Below are positions 10,819 to 23,020 of a stretch of DNA of 64,000 nt, one piece after another (position 1 is the stretch's first letter; each line of letters starts with the position of its first letter). The notes beneath the pieces are model-generated. The model made no database searches and was not told where the DNA came from. It saw only the letters and a program-made list of their open reading frames with translations. A program made the position numbers and the translations under genes. Origin of the DNA: Sesamum alatum (Eukaryota > Streptophyta > Magnoliopsida > Lamiales > Pedaliaceae). The stretch spans positions 34,217,141 to 34,281,140 of the forward strand of contig JACGWO010000006.1 in NCBI GenBank assembly GCA_034509735.1, given 5' to 3'.

Positions 10819-12976
10819 TGAAACGTTTTGTGGATCGGCCCAGGAGATGAACGCGAAATAGCGAAAGCGCGAAAGATTGCATAATAAAAAATTGCAAAGC
10901 ATAATTAAATGGAATTTAAAGCATGCATAACATACATAAACGAATCAAGGGGTGTGCCCTTGATTCTCTCCGGACGTTCGGTGTATGTCATGTTCAATAA
11001 AACACAACATGGAGGCCATAGAAATTGAACCGAAAAACATAATTGAAGAACCTACCCGGTTGTAGTTTTGTCTTCGTTTGGCTACATGCATTGTTTCCCC
11101 CTTTTGCACCAAGATCTCAAAAAAGAGACCCTCTAAATCATCTCACTTGCTACACCAAAAAGAAAAAGAACTCTTGTGCTAGCAAAAAATTATTTGGGGA
11201 GAAGAGACATCGATACACGCTATCAATTAACGCAATCGACGGCTCTTATTTCTAGCTGAATAAATCAAGAAGAACCAAGTAGAAATCTTGGAGAGTGTGA
11301 GAGGGGGTGGATGAAAACTTTGAGAGAGATTGTGAGATGAGAGTTGTAGATATTAGTAGGTGTATGTGTGTGTTTTTTGAGTATTTTATAGAAAATTAGA
11401 TTTTCCTATTCCTACTCAACCTCTTCTAAAGAGGCACACTTGACTAGGATTTTGACCTAGTCAAAATCTAGTCAATCTAGGCTTTGATTAAGTCAAATTA
11501 ATCATGGCCCTTCATCTCATCAATCTCTAGATCAAATCTTGTCCATCCGTTTTGATGGGCTTTATGGAATGGGCTTATTTAATTCTAAATTAAATAGTCC
11601 CATGGACTTTATATTAAATCCTATTTAATATACTAAGCCCATTAATTAATTCATAGAATGGGCCTATTTAATTCTAAATTAAATAGTCCCATGGACTTTA
11701 TATTAAATCATATTTAATATACCAAGCTCATTAATTAATTCACCCTTTTAATCTAATTAAAAGAAAAGCCCATGCTTTATAAAATTCATAAATCTAATTT
11801 ATGAACTCAAGCCCGATTATTCCAAATAATCCATCGAGCTTGAATCTCCAAGAAGTATAATTTAATTCCATTAAATTAAACATTCTCCCGAAATTAATTC
11901 CCTTTCATTTGGTGTAGCGGGTGTGACTCTGTAGGTTCACCTTTCAGCTAGACTTGGACCTACTTCTTGTTATTTCATAACCAAAGTAGTTCGTCACCAT
12001 GGGTGGCCATCTAGCAACGGTCCATGGCACTAGAGACTAGGTGAATATGTGGTGTAAACATTTAGGCTCCAAGTTACATGCAGGTACAGTCCTACCGTCG
12101 CTCGATACGTACGGGTACGGTCCTACTATCACCTGTCTCCCGGCCTTTAGTCTAGGGCATGAAATTAGGATGTCGGTTCTCATCCTTGACATGGGCATCT
12201 ATGCTTAATGCTTGAGATAGGATTAACTTTATCGATCAATGTGGAAAACCCTTTCCTACTCAATCAATTGCTACGGCCATAGACTTTCAGAGTCTAAACC
12301 ATCTCAGAGTGCATAGGAGATATCACCGTCATGTACTGACAGGGGACAGATCCTATCTTGGAATCCGCCGTCCTCGCTACATACTCCAACTGTACTGGAC
12401 AAGGCTTATAATGACCCATCTTACAGAATGATCACCTCTTGCCAGATCCAAGATACAGTCTTTATATGCACGTGACTGCTATGATTCCTCAAGTCCGATT
12501 ACTAATCCCGTACTATCGAAACCGGGAATGCGAGTCATACCAACTAAGCCCGAGTGGCTTCCATATAACGATTCTCGCGAGTCACCTCAGTCAGCAGCCA
12601 CCTAGCTGGCTGACCTACTAACACTGCATGGACGAGCCTCGTCACTTGTCGATGAAATGCGACTGCAGATGCTTAGTGCAAGTCTTAAATGGATTCTCGA
12701 TGCCCTGTCTCGAGATTCCTTGACTTGGAGTATTTCAAACCGATTCGGCGAAACTGATTTAATGAACCTACCTCCAAGCGTAGTTCCAATTTCCCGAAAT
12801 GTTATTTCAGTCTGTGGGCGTTTGTTGTGACATCGAAACGATGCAAGCAGTAAGTACAACAAACTTATGCTTATGAATCCTTACTACATTCATTAACACA
12901 ATATTACTTATTCAAAGATTGGCGAATGGTTCTCAGAACAGCCAACCTCATTGACTTCTGGTCACCTATTCTAATA
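10819..12976 (-). mobile_element. Solo LTR, copia family of 13043-20947
   Basis: The sequence is the reverse complement of the LTR family that bounds the copia element at 13043. The minus strand begins TATTAGAATAGGTGACCAGA (canonical TGTTAG with one change) and ends with the GATCC...TTTCA signature. It is flanked by a perfect 5-bp target duplication, ATGAG at 10814-10818 and 12977-12981. No internal retroelement sequence is present, so this is a solo LTR left by recombination between two LTRs. Length is 2158 bp. Confidence 0.9.
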
Positions 12977-13042
12977 ATGAGTGGTAAGACCATCACGTGA
13001 CCTTCCCCTCTATTAGCCGTTGACTAACGACATATGTCCAAT

Positions 13043-15191
13043 TATTGGAATAGGTGACTAGAAAGTCAATTTGGTTAGTTGTTCTGGGAACCACTCGCCG
13101 ATCTTTGATTAAAAGTAATATTATGCCGATGACTGTAGTAAGGATTCATTATTGGCAAGAACGAGTCTGTTGTGCTTACTGCTAATATTGAACGGGGTTT
13201 CGATGTCACAACAAATGCCTACAGACCGAATGGTTAAACCCATGGAATTGGGTTGCGCATAGGTTGGTAGCTATAGAACCAACTCCTCAAGGTCCGTCTG
13301 AAATGTTCCAAGCCGAGTTCCTTGAGATGGGCATCGAGTGTCCTATAGAGACTAGCACTAAGTATAGCAGGCATGTTTCATCGGCAGGAGACACAGGTCG
13401 TCTGTGCAATTTTAGGGGGTTGGTTGGCAATGAAGTCGACTGACTGAACAGACCTGCGGGAATCGTCATATGGAAGCCACGCGGGGTTGGTCGGTATGAT
13501 TGAGATTCCCAATTCCTATAGTACAGGATTAGTCCTTGGACTTGAGGAATCATGGAAGTCACGTGCATATGAAGACTGTGACTTGGACCTAGCATGCGGT
13601 GTTCATATCGTGAAATATGGTTATCATAAGCATCGTCTAGTACAGTCGGAATATGTAGCGAGGATGGTGGATTACAAGATAGAAAATCTGTCACCTGTCA
13701 ATATTATGACAACAAGATCTCCTATGTGCTCTGTGATGTTTTAGATTCTCAAAGTCTATGGCCATAGTATTTGATCAAGTGGGAAAGGATTTCTTACATC
13801 GATCAAAAGAGTTAAATCTGTCTCGAGTTTAAAGCATAGATGTCTAGTCAAGGATGAGAACCGATGCCCAATTTCATGGCCTAGACTAAGGCTGCGAGAT
13901 AGTCAACGGTAAGGTCGTACCTGTGCGAAATTAGGAGCCTAAATGTTCACGCCACTTATTCACCTAGTCTCTATTGCCATGGACCGTTCCTAGACGATCA
14001 CCCATGGTAATGAACCATTTTGTTATGGGATAATCAAAAATAATTAATTAAATTAGATTTAATTAATTGTGTTGGGAACACGCCCAATTCTAGTTGAAGG
14101 TGAATGTAAAGAGTCACATATAGTCCACCGGATGTGGAAGGAATTAATTAGGAGTTAATTCTGAAAGAATGATTAATATAATGGGATTAAATTAATCTTG
14201 GGGAGCATAAATAATTGGATCATTTATGAAAATAATCCATGGGATGGATTTCCCAAAAGTTTAATTAATGGGATTAATTAAATTTTGGGTTTTGGCCTTT
14301 ATAAATTAATTGGATTAGTTGATCGGGCTTAATTTATAAATTGGATTTATAAATTAAAGAGAGCGGGTTTGGGCCCTTTTAACTAGATTAAAAGGATGGA
14401 GGATTTTATTATTGGGCTTAATATTAAATTGGATTTAATATAAAGTCCATTGGATCTTTAGGATTATTTAATTGAATTTAAATTAACCCGGTCCATAAAA
14501 TCCAACCCCAAGAGAAATGGATGGTCAAGATTTGAAGTTGAGGATTGATGAGATGAGTAGCCGAGATCTCTCCTTGGAGGAGGAAGAAATCGACCAATAA
14601 CTAAGTGTTGGAGGGTTTTGTGGCTCTTGGAGGGAAGCTTCCTAGCAAGAGCAATTGTGAATGACTAGGTCACAACACACAAACACACACACACAATCTC
14701 TCGCCTCTCTCATCTATCTCTCTCTCGTCCCTCTATGTCTCACTCACTCTCCAAGAAAGCCTTCAATTCTTCTTGATTTCTATCAAGGAAGAACGTATAG
14801 AATATTGATCACGTTAATTAATAACGTTGGATCGATATTCTCTTTCTTCCATTTTCTTCCTAGCACGCGTAGACGGAGAATTTCGGTGGATTGAGTGGTC
14901 GATTTAGAGGATCTCTACGTGGAGATCTTGAGGTATAATTCGGAACAACGCTTGAAGCCGGGTAGGGGAAACTACGAGCGTAAGGATCTTGATATAATTT
15001 CTTGCACCTCTTTTCTCTTTCTTGATTCTATGGCCACCATGATTTATTGTATTAATGCATGTGATACACTAAACACCCGGGACGATCAAGGGCACACCCC
15101 TTGATCTGGTTCTTACGATGCTTATTCTGTTTAAATTTTTCTTTAATTTCCACGCTTCCACCGTGTCCTCCCGGGTACGATCCCGTTTTCA
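13043..15191 (+). repeat. 5' LTR of the copia element
   Basis: Runs from TATTGGAATAGGTGACTAG (first base pair TA instead of TG) to GATCCCGTTTTCA, 2149 bp. A CA/CT-rich tract at 14680-14735 corresponds to the region just after the TATA box in the sister LTRs. A 135-codon antisense frame at 13287-13694 is non-coding LTR sequence with no family match. Confidence 0.9.
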
Positions 15192-15192
15192 A

Positions 15193-15205
15193 TGGTATTA
15201 GAGCC
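15193..15205 (+). other. Primer-binding site (initiator Met-tRNA type)
   Basis: TGGTATTAGAGCC directly after the 5' LTR differs by one base from the TGGTATCAGAGCC site used by plant copia elements. This fixes the element's strand and the LTR boundary. Confidence 0.9.
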
Positions 15206-17052
15206 TTGTTCGGTGTATAGGCCTAGAATCTAACATGTTCAACGTGTTCTTGCATGTTTAACCCGCAAAACTTGGATGTTAGAATTTTAGAATAAAATAA
15301 CTTGATATTCCTGAAATTCATGTTTTTGGTTGTTTAGAAATATATGCAGAAAAGAAAAAAAAAATGGAATTTTTTCGGATGAGACAGCAGCAACCAGTGG
15401 TTGCTGCCTGTAGGCAGGGCTCGGCCGCGTGTGGGGGCAACGCGCAAGTAACCTGTGGCTGTGCGCACGCGCGCCTGCCAGGGTTGTTGTGACGGCTGGG
15501 CCTTTTTTGGTTTTTTTCTTTATGTTTTCAAAAAATTAAATTTTTCTGGAGTTTCTGCATATTTTTCGGAACTAACTAATCTAGAATACTTTAATTTTAG
15601 TTGATATTGGTTATTTTCTAAAATTAATATTGCTAAATTAATTATTGAAGAGGTTTCCTAGTAAGAATGATTTTGCAAGAGGTTGCACTGATATCCAATT
15701 CTTATGTGTGAAATTTTACATATATTTTTAGCATATGTACATGTTTTTATTATGGTATGGGATATCATATATGGATCCATAGCATGCCTATGTGTGACAC
15801 ATATATGTGCTATGTTGTTAATTAGATTAACAAAATGGATTATCACAAAGCCCTTCGACCGAATGTATGGTTTTAATTTATTTGTTGGGTAGGGGCCTGC
15901 GTGCCTCTTTTATCTTCTTACCTCTCTCATTTTTAACTTTGGGATAATAAGGCATGCTTTCTCCCTCTTTTTGTACTCCCCTCAAGTGTTGATTAGGAAT
16001 TCTTAGTTTTTATGATGTAATGAGTGTAAGGAGGTGAAGTTTTTATTTTTGCTAAATAAAATTTGAGGAAGCAAGCTCAAGGCGATGGAGGTCCAAGGAG
16101 GAGGCCATCGATTAGCCCATGGAGGATCTATGGAGAAGGGGCCTGGTGAAGCCGCGATGGAGAGCCGAAGAAGATAAGAGGACTGACAAGGCCCATTGTA
16201 TGTAATGGGTTTTGAAATCTTGTAATAGCATAGGCATACCCTTAGATTGACTATAAATCCACTTCGGGCTCACTGGGTTGCATAGGTTTTGGGTTTGTGA
16301 TCATCTGATAGGGGCGTGCTAGGCTTTATTTTGCATGCGATGCGTTTTCATTAATGTGCTGAGTATTCTTTTTGTCATGTGGTGCATTTATCTTAACGCC
16401 TAGAATATTCTCCACGATGAGCATGCAAAACATTAATAATGTGATGAGGTCTCAGCCGTAAACCTAATAAATAACTCTCATTTGGTTGGACCAAATTAAA
16501 TATTAGATCCCGAAATGAAATTTAAACAAGGGATCGTTTTTTGCCTTCCATCCACAATAATGTAGTGAGGAAGTTGATTTCATCCATACATGGTCTCAAG
16601 AGTCGTGACACGTTTGGACTGAAATTAAGCTGCACTATTATTGTGAACAAAGTGAATACACTGTTGTTTCCCTGTCTCATGAGTCATGGGGGACGACAGT
16701 TTGCGCTATGATTTGGTTGACGGGTGGGGTCTAACGCCGAGTAACATGATTTACTTGGAGTCCTCGAAAATATGTGAAGAGGCGAGGTAAAATATCTTTG
16801 GGATCTCGTGGGACGAGAATGGCATAGGTTGCCTCCCACAAGGTTATTTTCCATGTGAATCGTAACAGCCGAGGCATGGAGAATTTTGCTTGTGGACCCA
16901 ATGCACTAGGAATCAGTTCCAATAAAACTCCATTTGAGAGTGATGGACTTTCACAAAAATAGTGAAAGAGGTTAAAGACTAAAGTCCGAGTCTTAACCTG
17001 AATTTAACATTACTTCAATCTGCTTATTATTTTCAGTTTACATATATTATAG
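15206..17052 (+). other. Copia untranslated leader region
   Basis: No conserved coding sequence. A GC-rich island at about 15380-15500 (GGTTGCTGCCTGTAGGCAGG and CGCACGCGCGCCTGCC) stands out against the AT-rich surroundings. The 16731-16922 stretch has weak similarity to 50570-50690, suggesting a leader fragment of a related element there. Confidence 0.45.
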
Positions 17053-17409
17053 ATGTCTAAGAATCCACTAGCGTCTATACGAGAGGTTAATAAGCTAGAC
17101 GGAACCAACTATGTTGACTGGTGGCGAAATCTTAAGATAGTCTTAGATTTTCAAAATCAAGCCCATATTCTGGATAGGAAAATTCCTCAGGCCTTGCCGA
17201 AGGGGTCAAGAACTGAAGAACCCTTGTCGTTCGAGAAGTTGAAGAACGACCACCGGCAAGTCTGTAGTGTTGTACTGGCCTCAATGACAAATGAGATCCA
17301 GAAGCAGTACGAAAGCATGGACAATGTTAGCCCTATTACGCATCATCTACAACAACTCGATGCGGTCCCTGACCGGCATGTTAGATATATTGCAATGAAC
17401 GCATTCTAA
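17053..17409 (+). pseudogene. Copia Gag, N-terminal fragment
   Basis: An open frame of 118 codons begins MSKNPLASIREVNKLDGTNY and continues into the YVDWWRNLKIVLDF segment, the conserved start of plant copia Gag polyproteins (UBN2 type), which assemble the virus-like particle. The VLASMTNEIQKQYE segment matches the middle of the same domain. The frame stops at 17407-17409, well before the zinc knuckle, and downstream sequence is frameshifted. The ATG at 17053 fits the family's usual start. It is a truncated, non-functional gag. Confidence 0.8.
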
Positions 17410-18480
17410 GGACCCATTGGAGGTTTGGGAATTAGACTTGAGGCGGTGAACCAAAATTGGTTACAAAATTAAACCTTTTTTATGGAATCAAAAGGGCGTG
17501 TATTTAGTGGGAGCTCTTGAACATCCAGTTGAGAATGAGATTCTCAATAGAACGCTTCCTGAAAGAATCATGGTTTGGACGGTCTCTGTTAAAGGAAGAG
17601 ATTGAACCTCGTTGAATTGAGGTCGATTGGAGTTTCACAAAATTACCTTGACCCGACTTGATGTGGACTAGAAAAGTTGCCAAGTTGAGGAACATGGCAT
17701 TTTCTAATAGTCACGTCCTAGTTCACCATATGGAATATAGTTAGGCAAGGTTGTGATCTAACAAAGTCCTTGAGTATGTGGAATGGTCCTGCATACGTCA
17801 AGAGACTAGTGGGAGACAAATTAGACTCTATGTCTTATTTGTACAGGTTTACGCCAGAATAATGCAAACATTACTTGTAATTACATTTTTTATTCCATTG
17901 ATTATATTCCAGTCCTTTTTAGGACCACCCAAATACCATAGAGGTATGAGTGTTTCTCGGTAAGTTTGGTCGAATTGGATGGTGATCCAAACAACATGCG
18001 GAGAGCGATGTTGGACATTGTGGTCAGATTTATGGCAAGGAGCCATGGAACTCGTTAGGAAAATTCAAACAAGGTTTGAGATTCTGCATAACTGGAATTA
18101 TCGTTTTGACGAGCTCATACTGAGTATGACTCAGTCAGTAACATCCTTAAGGGTTAGGTGGGAGTGAAAGTTGTGTTCCGAGTATTTAGTGTGAAATGTA
18201 TTGTTCATCGTGGATGAATTTAAGATATTAGAAAATGCTAAAACACAACCATTTATTCACGAAATTATCCGTAAAATTTATTGGGTTCCCATATATATAT
18301 GTATATATTAACAATTAAGTCGTTCAAGACTTAGTCGTGGTGATTGATGAGAAAGCTCAGATATATGTAGAGGGATAAGTTGTTCCAGACTTGATCATGG
18401 TAGACTAATGAGAAAGCTTAGATGTTATAGATGGAACGCTAAGCTGTTGAAGACTCAGTCATGATAGACTGATGAGAAAG
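17410..18480 (+). pseudogene. Degraded copia interior
   Basis: Sequence between the Gag fragment and the RNase H region shows no sustained reading frame. Short local frames (for example 17778-17963 and 17979-18167) have no convincing family match. It is interpreted as decayed gag-pol with internal deletion, from position alone. Confidence 0.4.
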
Positions 18481-19140
18481 CTTAGACGTTTAACATCCCC
18501 TACGTCTTGGACCTAGACAAACAAGAAAGGTGTTTGTCTGTACACGAGACTCGATGTTGAGTATGTTTTGGGCATGACACAACGGAAATCGGGAGTGTAC
18601 TGATGGGGCAGAAGACTGCAGTCAAGAATAATCCTTAGTACCTGAATAAGGACTGAAGATGTGTTCTCGATGCACCATTTGTGGAGAGTTGTTTCTGAAA
18701 GGCTAAAGCGATACTAGCTTCCAGAATGTTGTGAAAAACGGTCAGTCATGAAAAGTATGCACATTCGGGCTTAATGATGGGTGTGGTAGCTTGAAAGGGC
18801 TTCAAGCAGGATACCACGAGGTTTTCATCATGAAAGTCGAATGGTTGATGACATTGGAAGTCATCTTTGGATAGTGGTTATGGATCAAAACCGCGTCCAT
18901 GGCTTAGACGTGGTGCCTAGCATGGCCTAGCCAGTAGTCACCTGGAAGGCGGACAACTTGGCAGTGGCAAAAGCTTTTGGCCCAAGATCTCATCACAGAT
19001 CCACGGAAAATTCTTAGACAACCATCATTGGCAGGCAGTAATGGTAGGAAGGGGTAACATGGTTAGACTACATTACTTCAACAGAAAATATAGAAGACTC
19101 AAGAGACCTCAGTTTTTATCGTAGATTACTCATGCTCAAA
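18480..19140 (+). pseudogene. Copia reverse transcriptase C-terminus/RNase H remnant
   Basis: In shifting frames the order matches the end of copia Pol. CTRLDVEYVLGMTQ resembles the TRPDVAYALSMT motif at the RT end, SDTSFQ resembles the RNase H TDASFQ motif, and PRSHHRSTENS resembles the PRSHHRSKHI segment. Stops and frameshifts interrupt every piece. The order and spacing up to the 3' LTR fit a standard copia element. Confidence 0.6.
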
Positions 19141-19172
19141 AGGTTCTGAGCAAGGTGGGTAATTAACTTGAT

Positions 19173-19187
19173 GGTCAAGTAGGACAT
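19173..19187 (+). other. Degenerate polypurine tract
   Basis: GGTCAAGTAGGACAT immediately precedes TGTTGGAATAG of the 3' LTR, a decayed form of the CAAGTGGGAGAT tract that primes second-strand synthesis in this kind of element. Confidence 0.55.
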
Positions 19188-20947
19188 TGTTGGAATAGGG
19201 GACCAGAAAGTCAATTTGGTTGGTTGTTCTGGGAACCATTCGCCGATCTTTGATCAAAAGTAATATTATACCGATGAATGTAGTAAGGATTCATCATTGG
19301 GAAGAACGAGTTTGTTGTGCTTACTGCTAACATTAAATGGGGTTTCAATGTCATAAAAACTTCCCACAGACCGAATAGTTAAACCCGTGGAGTTGGGCTG
19401 CACATAGGTTGCCAGCTATGGAACCAACTCCTCAGTGTCGGTCTGAAGTGCTCCAAGTCGAGGACCTCGATACGAGAATTGAATGTCCTACATGGACTTG
19501 CACTAAGTATTGCAGTCGTGTTTCACCAGCATGAGACGCAGGTCATCTGTGCAATTTTAGGGGGTTGGTTCGCAAGGAAGTTGACTGACTGAACTGACTC
19601 GCGGGAATCGTTATATGAAAGCCATGCAGGCTTGGTCGGTATGACTGGAATTCCCAGTTCTGAAAGTATGGGATTAGTCCTCAGACTTGAAAAACTATGG
19701 CAGTCAGGTACATATGAAGACCTAGCAAGCAGTGTCCGTATCGTGAGATATGGTCATCATTCGAACCGTTGTTCGTATCGTGAGGTATGGATTTGAGAAA
19801 TCGTGGACCTAGCAATGGTGTTCGTATCCTGAGATATGGTCATCATAAGCTTCATCCAGTATAGTCGGAGTATGTAGCGAGGACGGTGGATTCCAAGTCT
19901 AGCTAAGGATGAAGCTAAAGAGTCACACACAATCACCGAATGTGGAAGGGAATCACTGAGGAATTAATTCCAAAAGAAGGATAAATGATTGGATCATTTA
20001 TGAAAATAATCCATGGGATGGATTTCTAAAAGTTTAATTAATGGGATTAATCAAATTTTGGATTTTGGCCTCTATAAATTAATTGGATTAATTTATCGCG
20101 CTTAATTTATAAATTAAAGAGAGCAGGCTTGGACCCTTTAATTAGATTAAAAGGATGGAGGATTTTATTGTTGTGCGTAATGTTAATTGGATTTAATATA
20201 AAGTCCATTGGACCTTTAGATTATTTAATTGAATTTAAGTTAACCCGGTCCATAAAATCCAATCCCAAGATAAATGGATGGTCAAGATTTGAAGTTCATG
20301 ATTGATGAGCTGAGTGGCCGAGATCTCTCCTTGGAGGAGAAAGAAATCGGCCAAACAACTAAGTGCTGGAGGATTTTGTGGCTCTTGGAAGGAAGCTTCC
20401 TAGCAAGAGCAATTGGTGAATGACTAGGTCATAACACACACAATTTCACAACACACACACACACACAATCTCTCGCCTCTCTCATCTCTCTTTCTCTCTC
20501 TCACTCTCCATGAAAGTCTTCAAGTTCTTCTTGATTTCTATCAAGGAAGAACATAGAGAATATTGATCACATTAATTAATAACGTTGGATCGATAGTCTT
20601 CTTCCTTCCGTTTTCTTACTAGCACGAGTAGACAGAGAATTTTGGTGGACTGGGTGGACTATTTAGAGGATCTCTACGTGGAGATCTTGAGGCGTAATTC
20701 GGAACAACGCTTGAAGCCGTGTAAGGAAACTACGAGGGTAAGGATCTTGGTTTAATTTCTTGCTCCTCTTTTCTCTTTCTTGATTCTATGGCCTCCATGA
20801 TTTATTGTATTAATGCATGTGATAAACCGAATGCCCGGGATTATCAAGGGTACACCCCTTGATTCAGTTTTTATGACGCTTATTCTGTTTAAATTTTCTT
20901 TAATTTCCACACTCTCTCCGCATCCTCTGGGGCACGATCCGCTTTCA
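19188..20947 (+). repeat. 3' LTR of the copia element
   Basis: Begins TGTTGGAATAGGGGACC and ends GATCCGCTTTCA, 1760 bp. It is about 390 bp shorter than the 5' LTR, mainly because the stretch corresponding to about 13680-14090 is missing, and it has local repeats of a GTTCGTATCGTGA-type phrase at 19720-19850. CA and CT microsatellites lie at 20450-20510. Confidence 0.9.
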
Positions 20948-20952
20948 CCAAT

Positions 20953-22281
20953 CATATACTATTTTCGTTAAAATTAAAAGGAGTAGGACCAAAAGGGTAA
21001 AACAATTAGGATTTTAGGACTATAAGTGTTGAGCCCGTAGAGTTGGGGACCAAGAGTGAAAATAGACCTATTTAGTGGGACCAAGAGTAAGATTTTGCCC
21101 AATTTAATAGAATAAAATCCCTTCTTTTTTTTTCAAATGTCTATTTTTATTTTTAGTACTTATTTGCATTTAAAATATCTCAATCTTCATAAAGTGGTTG
21201 TGTTCGATCTGCTCACTCTCCCTTAGGAAGTCCTTCGAGTTCTTCTATTCTAACAATCAACTTTGCCAGTAGGACGCCTGGAAGCGCTTCCCTTTCTAAG
21301 AGTTAGGGAAGGATAAGTGGGCATTCTCAGCCGTCTTATAGACAGCCTCTTCCTGACTTCTGGTCAAGGCCTGCAGTTGCTAGTTCAACTTCTTTGCCTC
21401 CTTCTTTGCCCCCAAGCACTTGCCCACGGCCTATCTCTTGCCCCCCTTCAACTTATACACCTATGTAGCCAGATGCTCCACGCGCTCCTCCAGCCTCTTC
21501 CTTTGCCCTTCTGCCATAGGAGGATGAGGCATGGCCTAGGGGCGAGACAACATCTCTCCCAGTGCAAATGTTGTCGGGTAGTCATGAAAATAAGAAAACA
21601 GTCAACCAAGTCAGAAGGTCAAAGGCAAGAGGCTAGTATACCTTAATTAGGTAGTCGGATAACATCCCGGCCACCTATTCCCTAGAGAAGAAGGACAGTT
21701 GCCTCTTGTCTCTGGCAATATGATCCCCCTCAATAGCTCAGAAAATAAGGTCGACTCCTTTTCCCGCTTTCTCAAGAGGGACTAGTGGTATATAAACCCC
21801 ACTCGGGGGAGAACCGTTGGCGCTTAGGACACGCCTAACCAGCATCTCTTGGAGGGGGAGGTGGGGAGGTGTAACGGTGGAGCGCTTAACCACTTAGAAC
21901 AGGACAGGCGCTAAAGGTTGCCCAGATAAACTCCGCTTAGCTCTTTTCAAGGACCCCTAGGGATGGACACGGGCCGTTTTCCACAAGAATCGCTGAAGGC
22001 CTGAGTCCCCTCTAGAAGCCCTTGTAGTAGGGGCCAGAGTTGCCTGTCGCCCTACAGAGTTACCCTGAACCTTCTATTGGATCAGTTTGCTTAACGTGAT
22101 GCAGTCTGCATGAAAATAATCACATCGATCAACTAACTAGCAATTAAAAGAAAAAAAAAAGAAGAAAAGTAGGAAACACTTATACCCAGGGGCTCCTCTA
22201 ACGGGACCGCCTTGGGGCTCAAACCAAAATGAGAGAGGAGCCTCTAATCCACCAACCCCCTGCAATTATAATGGTCGTAGT
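20953..22281. other. Unassigned interval
   Basis: The start (20975-21100) carries strings such as GGACCAAAAGGG and GGGACCAAGAGTAAG like a foldback right arm. From about 21200 it becomes more GC-rich and is probably a continuation of the gag-like remnant on the minus strand, but no domain is clear. The 109-codon plus-strand frame at 21317-21646 has no recognisable family. Confidence 0.35.
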
Positions 22282-22844
22282 TCAGCTCTTCCTATAGGGC
22301 AGACAGCGCCGCACTTCTCTCCCCGGTGGAGAAGGATGTAATGGGAGAGAGATAGAAAATCCACTCGTAAGGGATGTCCCACCAAGCGGGAGGAAGAATG
22401 TAGGAAAAGTCCCTCCTCTAATTTTTATGGGCGTTAGGGCCAGGAAGAAAACAAACCCCTCGGTGGGGGGAAAAGTGAAAATACTCGGTTCAAAATTTTT
22501 TAATTGAAAACAAGTAAAGAAATCCTGGCCTCTAAGAAAGACAACGTTGAAACCAAAAACTATGGCAAATATTTCCAAAAGGCGAAAAGAGTCAGGAGCA
22601 AACTGGTGCATGAGCACCTTGAAGACACGAGATACCTCAGTATAAAAAGGAGTGGGGAGACAAAGACCTACCCAAAGCTGGGCTGTGAAGAAACAAAGGC
22701 AGTTAGGGGGGAGGAAGTTCAAGCTGACTCTCAAGGTTGGGGAGTAATATTATAAAACTTTTAGGAATCCCATTCTCCTCAGGCAGCCTCCGGGCGTCCG
22801 CGTCCCTAAAGGACGAAGGAGCCCTGTCTACTTATGAGGCAGGT

Positions 22845-22919
<75 letters not shown>

Positions 22920-23020
22920 CTCTCTAGATGAGGCCTCCCAACGAGATTTCCTCCTCTGAAGTAGACGGCTCATCAATCAGGCGACGCTACACAATAGCTG
23001 CTCGCCGCAGGCTCCACCAC
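22282..23020 (-). pseudogene. Gag-like plant transposon protein remnant
   Basis: The minus strand has a 150-codon frame (22282-22734). Its layout (PFYTEVSRVFKV, then APDSFRLLEIFAIVFGFN, then a hydrophobic/aromatic segment ending near TSGFS) resembles the N-terminal region of gag-like proteins of plant LTR elements, often annotated as putative plant transposon protein. These typically read PFxxEVLRxxxLxxxQLxPNSWR. Upstream coding sequence is interrupted by the (CT)n tract, read as Arg-Glu repeats, and by stops. Identity is by pattern only. I cannot tell which LTR element it belongs to. Confidence 0.4.
22849..22916. repeat. (CT)n microsatellite
   Basis: About 34 uninterrupted CT units within the gag-like remnant. 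Read on the minus strand in frame it gives alternating Arg and Glu. Confidence 0.97.

Larger units (their letters stand above)
13043..20947 (+). mobile_element. Ty1/copia LTR retrotransposon, decayed
   Basis: Two related LTRs (13043-15191 and 19188-20947) bound a 4-kb interior in the order primer-binding site, leader, Gag, degraded Pol and purine-rich tract. A perfect 5-bp target duplication CCAAT flanks the whole element (13038-13042 and 20948-20952). The interior is shorter than in typical intact copia elements; protease and integrase are not recognisable, and all Pol pieces carry stops. It could not move without proteins from another copy. Four solo LTRs of the same family occur in this window. 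Confidence 0.92.

Noticed and set aside
13287..13694. 135-codon minus-strand ORF
   Set aside because: Lies inside the copia 5' LTR, recurs as broken frames in the other LTR copies, and has no domain signature.
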